From Thuidium tamariscinum (Eukaryota; Streptophyta; Bryopsida; Hypnales; Thuidiaceae): a stretch of 64,000 nt of DNA. The stretch lies in contig OX344754.2 of assembly GCA_947034885.2 (NCBI GenBank), forward strand, positions 6,951,001 through 7,015,000, in the 5' to 3' direction. The position numbers and the translations under genes were made by a program. Under the pieces are notes generated by a model, which saw only the letters and a program-made list of their open reading frames with translations, made no database searches and was not told the origin of the DNA. Shown piece after piece: positions 60,901 to 64,000 of this stretch (position 1 is the first letter of the stretch; each line of letters starts with the position of its first letter).

Positions 60901-61872
60901 CCATTTTGTAATAACTAAAATCTTTTGTTAGTTAAATTGTTCACTCTAAGTTTTCAATGTGAATTTTGTACCATGAATTAAATGTTATGTGTTGATGATT
61001 TGATGGACTAAATATTTGTGAAATTATTTTAGGAGAAGGATTGTTGCATAATTTTACAACTGCCACTAGCCAGCTGATGAAAGATGGCATCCCATGGCAT
61101 GGATCACGTGAAAAGGATCCTCTTTTCTTACAAGTACTAATCGAGAGTTTTTCAAAACCCAATGATGTAGTACTCGATTGCACTGCTTCCACAGGTTGAA
61201 ACTATTAGCCTTCCATTTATAATATATTTGTTTTCATTGTAGGTTTATTACTTTTAATTTAATGTCAATGATTTTGAATGGTTTAAAACTCTATGTATGG
61301 TTTATACCTTACAAAGTATTTTGATTTTCCACAGGGGCTACTATCCATGCTTGTCAAAGGAGTGGCCGACACCTCATTGCATTGGAGTCTGATACGGAGA
61401 TTTTTACACACATTCTCACTCCACTCATTGACTTGCCTGCACCAAATGAATCGGTTCAGAAGAAGCGAAAACGTCAAGTTTCATCAAGTGATGAGGATTC
61501 TGAGAGTCCCGTGAAGAAGGTCGCCCAAAATCGCTTGGGTTCGTAAGTCTAACACTATTACTCTATGCTATGAATTTTTTCAATTGTCAAAGTTAATCCA
61601 ACTTTTAAACCCTATAAATTTTAATTTTGATGATCATATTTCTATTGTGGTGCAGGTTGGTGAAGTATGTGATTAGCCCTTCAAAGTCTTGGTCATTGCC
61701 TTGCTATGCTGAGGCACTAGCTGCAATTGATATTGAAATGACATCACTTTCTGCCTCAAAAGAAGCTACTTATAACCCTCATGTTATGCAATTTTTAGAC
61801 GTTGAGGCTATAGAGGATAGTATAGATAGTGACCATAGCCATAGCTCCATAGGCTTGAGCTCTTCAAACTAG
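51970..61872 (+). CDS. ParB-like / N4-N6 methyltransferase-like protein
   Basis: Exons: 51970-52278, 53215-53334, 56082-56216, 57063-57631, 57784-about 57982, 58315-58509, 58647-58862, 59051-59286, 59442-60072, 60166-60513, 60596-60713, 61033-61194, 61335-61542, 61656-61872. All introns are GT-AG with matching phases except after exon 5, where phases do not match. The product is about 1,220 residues. Residues about 236-350 resemble a ParB/sulfiredoxin-like fold (RFKIPLCRLISL ... FFVWDGNHRFKAW). A basic linker (KKKKGRVQKKK, about residue 720) is a likely nuclear signal. Residues about 890-1090 follow the beta-class N4/N6 DNA methyltransferase order: motif IV region DLIIGDMPDG (DMPD instead of DPPY), then IPWHGSREKD, VVLDCTASTG and SGRHLIALESD. 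Altered motifs IV and I suggest lost or changed catalysis. The fusion resembles phage ParB-methyltransferase proteins. Domain calls rest on motifs seen by eye. Confidence 0.68.
53960..56590. repeat. Palindromic repeats within introns
   Basis: Palindromes like TTCGGAATCCGAA or CTCGGATCCGAAGAG occur near 53963, 55246, 55541, 55655, 55872, 56383, 56441, 56482 and 56570. All but the last lie between exons 2 and 3 or in the following intron of the methyltransferase-like gene. They are of the same type as the subterminal arrays at both ends. Confidence 0.65.
54976..55064. mobile_element. Short Stowaway-like MITE in an intron
   Basis: Inverted ends CTCCCTTTGTCCCACTAAAAG and the complement of a closely similar string (CTTTTAGTGGGACACAGGGAA) enclose about 90 bp. 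The ends match those of the MITE at 17353-17939. The left flank is TA; the right is mutated. Confidence 0.75.
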
Positions 61873-62399
61873 GGATCCATATATTTTATTTGACCTTTAG
61901 TTTGTATTTTCATCTATTATTATATGCATACTTTATTGAATGGATTGTCTACTATATCAATATAGAATCATCAATGCATTCAATGGGATTGGTTTTATGT
62001 CTTCATTCACTATTATTTAATTTGTATCTTTGGAATTCTTCATTGAATTTCATTATTTAATTTCAATTCAATTAGTTGAATATTTGTGGACTCTGTATAA
62101 CAATTTGTTTTTTCCATCCCCCCCTTGTTTGCCTCTTAAGTTCAAAAGCGACTTTTTTGTTTATAGGATTGAGTATTTAATTCTACCAATGAAACTATTT
62201 GGAACCTGGTCTTTGTTTTGTAGAACATGTAAGGTTGTGATTATTTTGAGAATATTTGAATTTTTTAAGTCAATGATATAGGTAGTAATTTTTTTTTAAT
62301 TCCCCTCAAACCTTACTTGAATCAAGTACAATTTTTAATCTAAATTGGTATGAATCATTCGGTTTACAAAGAGTTTCTTTTAAATTGAGGAGACTTACT

Positions 62400-63400
62400 A
62401 GTCCATATATACTTATCGATTGCTATTACAAGAGCCTCCTCGAAATCGAAGAGGTGTTTAGATCATCTATGACCAAGCATTTTATCTTCAATAAGCATCC
62501 TCAAAATCTGAAGGGGCATACAGTTTATCATTTCTTTATATCATTGTCTTCTTATCAAGCTACTCAAAATTAAAGAGGCTCATAGGCAACCCTTTTGAAT
62601 GAGGTTGTAAGATGATTTTACTACCTTAAAGGCTTAAATCCTATCCAATCAATTTGTAGGTGTTTCTAAAGACTTTGCTAGCCCAAATAAAAATAAATGT
62701 GAATTCTAGACTTTAACAATTTAATTTAGGCCATACTTTTTCTCTGTAATTGTCTTCATATAAGGCTCTTCAGAACCAAGGAGGCCATTCCAATTCCCTT
62801 GTAAATGTGGTATGTAAATTAATTTTATTGCATTGTATCCTATCCAATCAATTTATAAGAGACCTTAGAAAGGCTTTACTACTAATAAAACAAATGTGTG
62901 ATTTTCAAAATTTAACAATCTAATTTAAGCCATCCATATTTGTGATTATTGTTCTTTAAAGGCCTCCTTAGAATTGAGGAGACTTATAGAAACTCCTTTG
63001 AAATGGAGTTTGTAAGATGGACTTCATTACTTCAAATCTTATCCAATCAATTAGTAGATGTTTTGAATTTAGAAAGCTTTGCTAACCCTCTCAAAGTTTC
63101 ATATAAATTTTGGATTTCATGAATCTATATTACGCTATATTTATTGTTTGTTATTGTCTTTTTATTAGCTTTCTCGGGACCGAGGAGGCCATAAAAGACT
63201 TCTTATAAGTGTGGTATGCCAAATAATTTTACTATCCTAAACACTATCCAATCAATTTGTAGGAGACTTTGAAAGGGCTTTACAACTAAAAAAACAAATG
63301 TGTATTATTTTGAAATTTTATCAATCTAATTTAAGCCATTTATATTTGTGATTCATGTCTATTGAAGGCCTCTTCGAAATCGAAGAGGCTCTTAGGTATA
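62400..63400. repeat. About 200-bp tandem array with one palindrome per unit
   Basis: Palindromes of the type GCCTCTTCGAAATCGAAGAGGC lie near 62430, 62762, 62963, 63170 and 63368, about 200 bp apart in the last four. Other landmarks keep the same period: ATCCAATCAATTTGTAGGAGA at about 62642, 62848, 63028 and 63247; TAATTTAAGCCAT at 62722, 62930 and 63330. About five diverged copies lie 0.4-1.4 kb from the right end of the transposon. Confidence 0.85.
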
Positions 63401-63808
63401 CATTAATGGTTGATATGTGTATACTAATGCAAACAATTTAACTAACATGCATCCACAATTTCACGTGATATGAAATATAAATCCAAACAAAAATTGTCTT
63501 CAAATTAGATGCATTAGAATGCCTCTAATTTATTTTAATAAGAAAAATTAAGGGCTATTTCTTTTCATCCACCAATATTCATCTACATTCATCTATCACT
63601 ATCTTCATCCATCCAAACAATGAATGGAAGTCAGGAAAAAAGTGACCTACATCCAAATTTTTTTGTAGTTTTTGAGTTGCATTTTAAAAGAATAGATTTA
63701 ATAGTAAATACAAAATCTCTAAAATCTAGTAATTAAAAATTTTACCGCTCAAATGGGAATGCTCAATGCTCAACGCTCGTCGCTCGCTGCTCACACTTTA
63801 GCAACCCT

Positions 63809-63819
63809 GAATGTTTGTA
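63809..63819. repeat. Right target-site duplication
   Basis: GAATGTTTGTA directly follows the right inverted terminus and is identical to the copy at 45982-45992. Confidence 0.75.
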
Positions 63820-64000
63820 TAGATGTTACAACATACTCTGTAGATATTCCTGAATGGTATATTTGCAAACTATATTCATAGTTATAGTAACAACAAAGAA
63901 TTATACTAATTGCAATAAAATAATCCCAACTTTGAAGCAAAAACTAGTACAATGAACAAAACAATGCATACATTACTATACAAGTTTAGGTCTTGAGGAC
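63820..64000. other. AT-rich flank
   Basis: DNA outside the transposon; nothing is recognised. Confidence 0.4.

Larger units (their letters stand above)
45993..63808. mobile_element. 17.8-kb MULE-like transposon with two genes, copy B
   Basis: The element is bounded by an 11-bp direct repeat, GAATGTTTGTA (45982-45992 and 63809-63819), within the 8-11 bp range known for MULE-like transposons. The ends are inverted relatives: CAACGATGCTAGAGTGTGAGC on the left and, read from the right, AGGGTTGCTAAAGTGTGAGC. Each is followed by a GAGC-rich stretch (GAGCGTTGAGC), a region of GATGGATGAA words about 280 bp inward, and palindromic repeats about 480 bp inward or less. Inside lie a MULE-like transposase gene (minus strand) and a ParB/methyltransferase-like gene (plus strand), divergently arranged. 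The boundary may shift by one base. Confidence 0.8.

Noticed and set aside
1..64000. CRISPR array or prokaryotic operon
   Set aside because: Tandem repeats here have no unique spacers between short conserved repeats, and all real genes are split by spliceosomal introns.

Overview
This is nuclear DNA from a land plant, probably a non-seed one (bryophyte, lycophyte or fern); the species is not decided here. The reasons are intron-rich genes for vacuolar H+-ATPase subunit d, a plant-type GH31 alpha-glucosidase/alpha-xylosidase and cytosolic ribosomal protein eS24, a telo-box/site II ribosomal-protein promoter, and abundant plant-type transposons (Copia, Helitron, pogo-like, Stowaway-like MITEs, MULE-like). 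The 'non-seed' part is an inference from the transposon repertoire.

Layout. 1-3149: right-hand end of a large transposon (copy A), with the last three exons of a methyltransferase-like gene, preceded by an intron swollen by a 184-bp tandem repeat. 3150-7050: AT-rich, no gene. 7051-12825: GC-richer segment with a broken pogo/Tc1-mariner transposase on the minus strand; both margins carry related terminal motifs. 13243-17041: VHA-d, 10 exons, plus strand. 17353-17939: MITE. 18006-21302: GH31 glycosidase, 2 exons, minus strand, convergent with VHA-d. 21303-31300: degenerate tandem repeats, small MITEs and AT-rich DNA without genes. 31343-32474: RPS24, 5 exons, minus strand. 32720-41460: an 8.7-kb Copia element with target-site duplication TCCAC, inserted 245 bp upstream of the RPS24 start codon and itself split by a 3.5-kb Helitron (34873-38363). 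41466-45981: AT-rich. 45993-63808: a 17.8-kb transposon (copy B). 63820-64000: nothing recognised.

The main discovery candidate is the element at 45993-63808. It is flanked by an 11-bp direct repeat (GAATGTTTGTA), has similar inverted termini, and carries two divergent multi-exon genes. One encodes a MULE-like transposase of about 1,178 residues with a SWIM zinc finger. The other encodes a protein of about 1,220 residues that looks like a ParB-like domain joined to a beta-class N4/N6 DNA-methyltransferase fold whose catalytic DPPY motif is degenerate. Unusual palindromic repeats, of the type CTCCTCGAAATCGAGGAG, occur as arrays near both ends and in the introns; by eye I saw them only inside this element. 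Copy A at the left edge is a relative that ends in the same way (methyltransferase-like gene, then a GAGC-rich terminus). A 251-bp MITE at 30543-30793 has the same termini. Together they suggest an undescribed MULE-like family carrying a ParB/methyltransferase-like accessory gene, possibly an anti-silencing or DNA-recognition factor. That role is inference.
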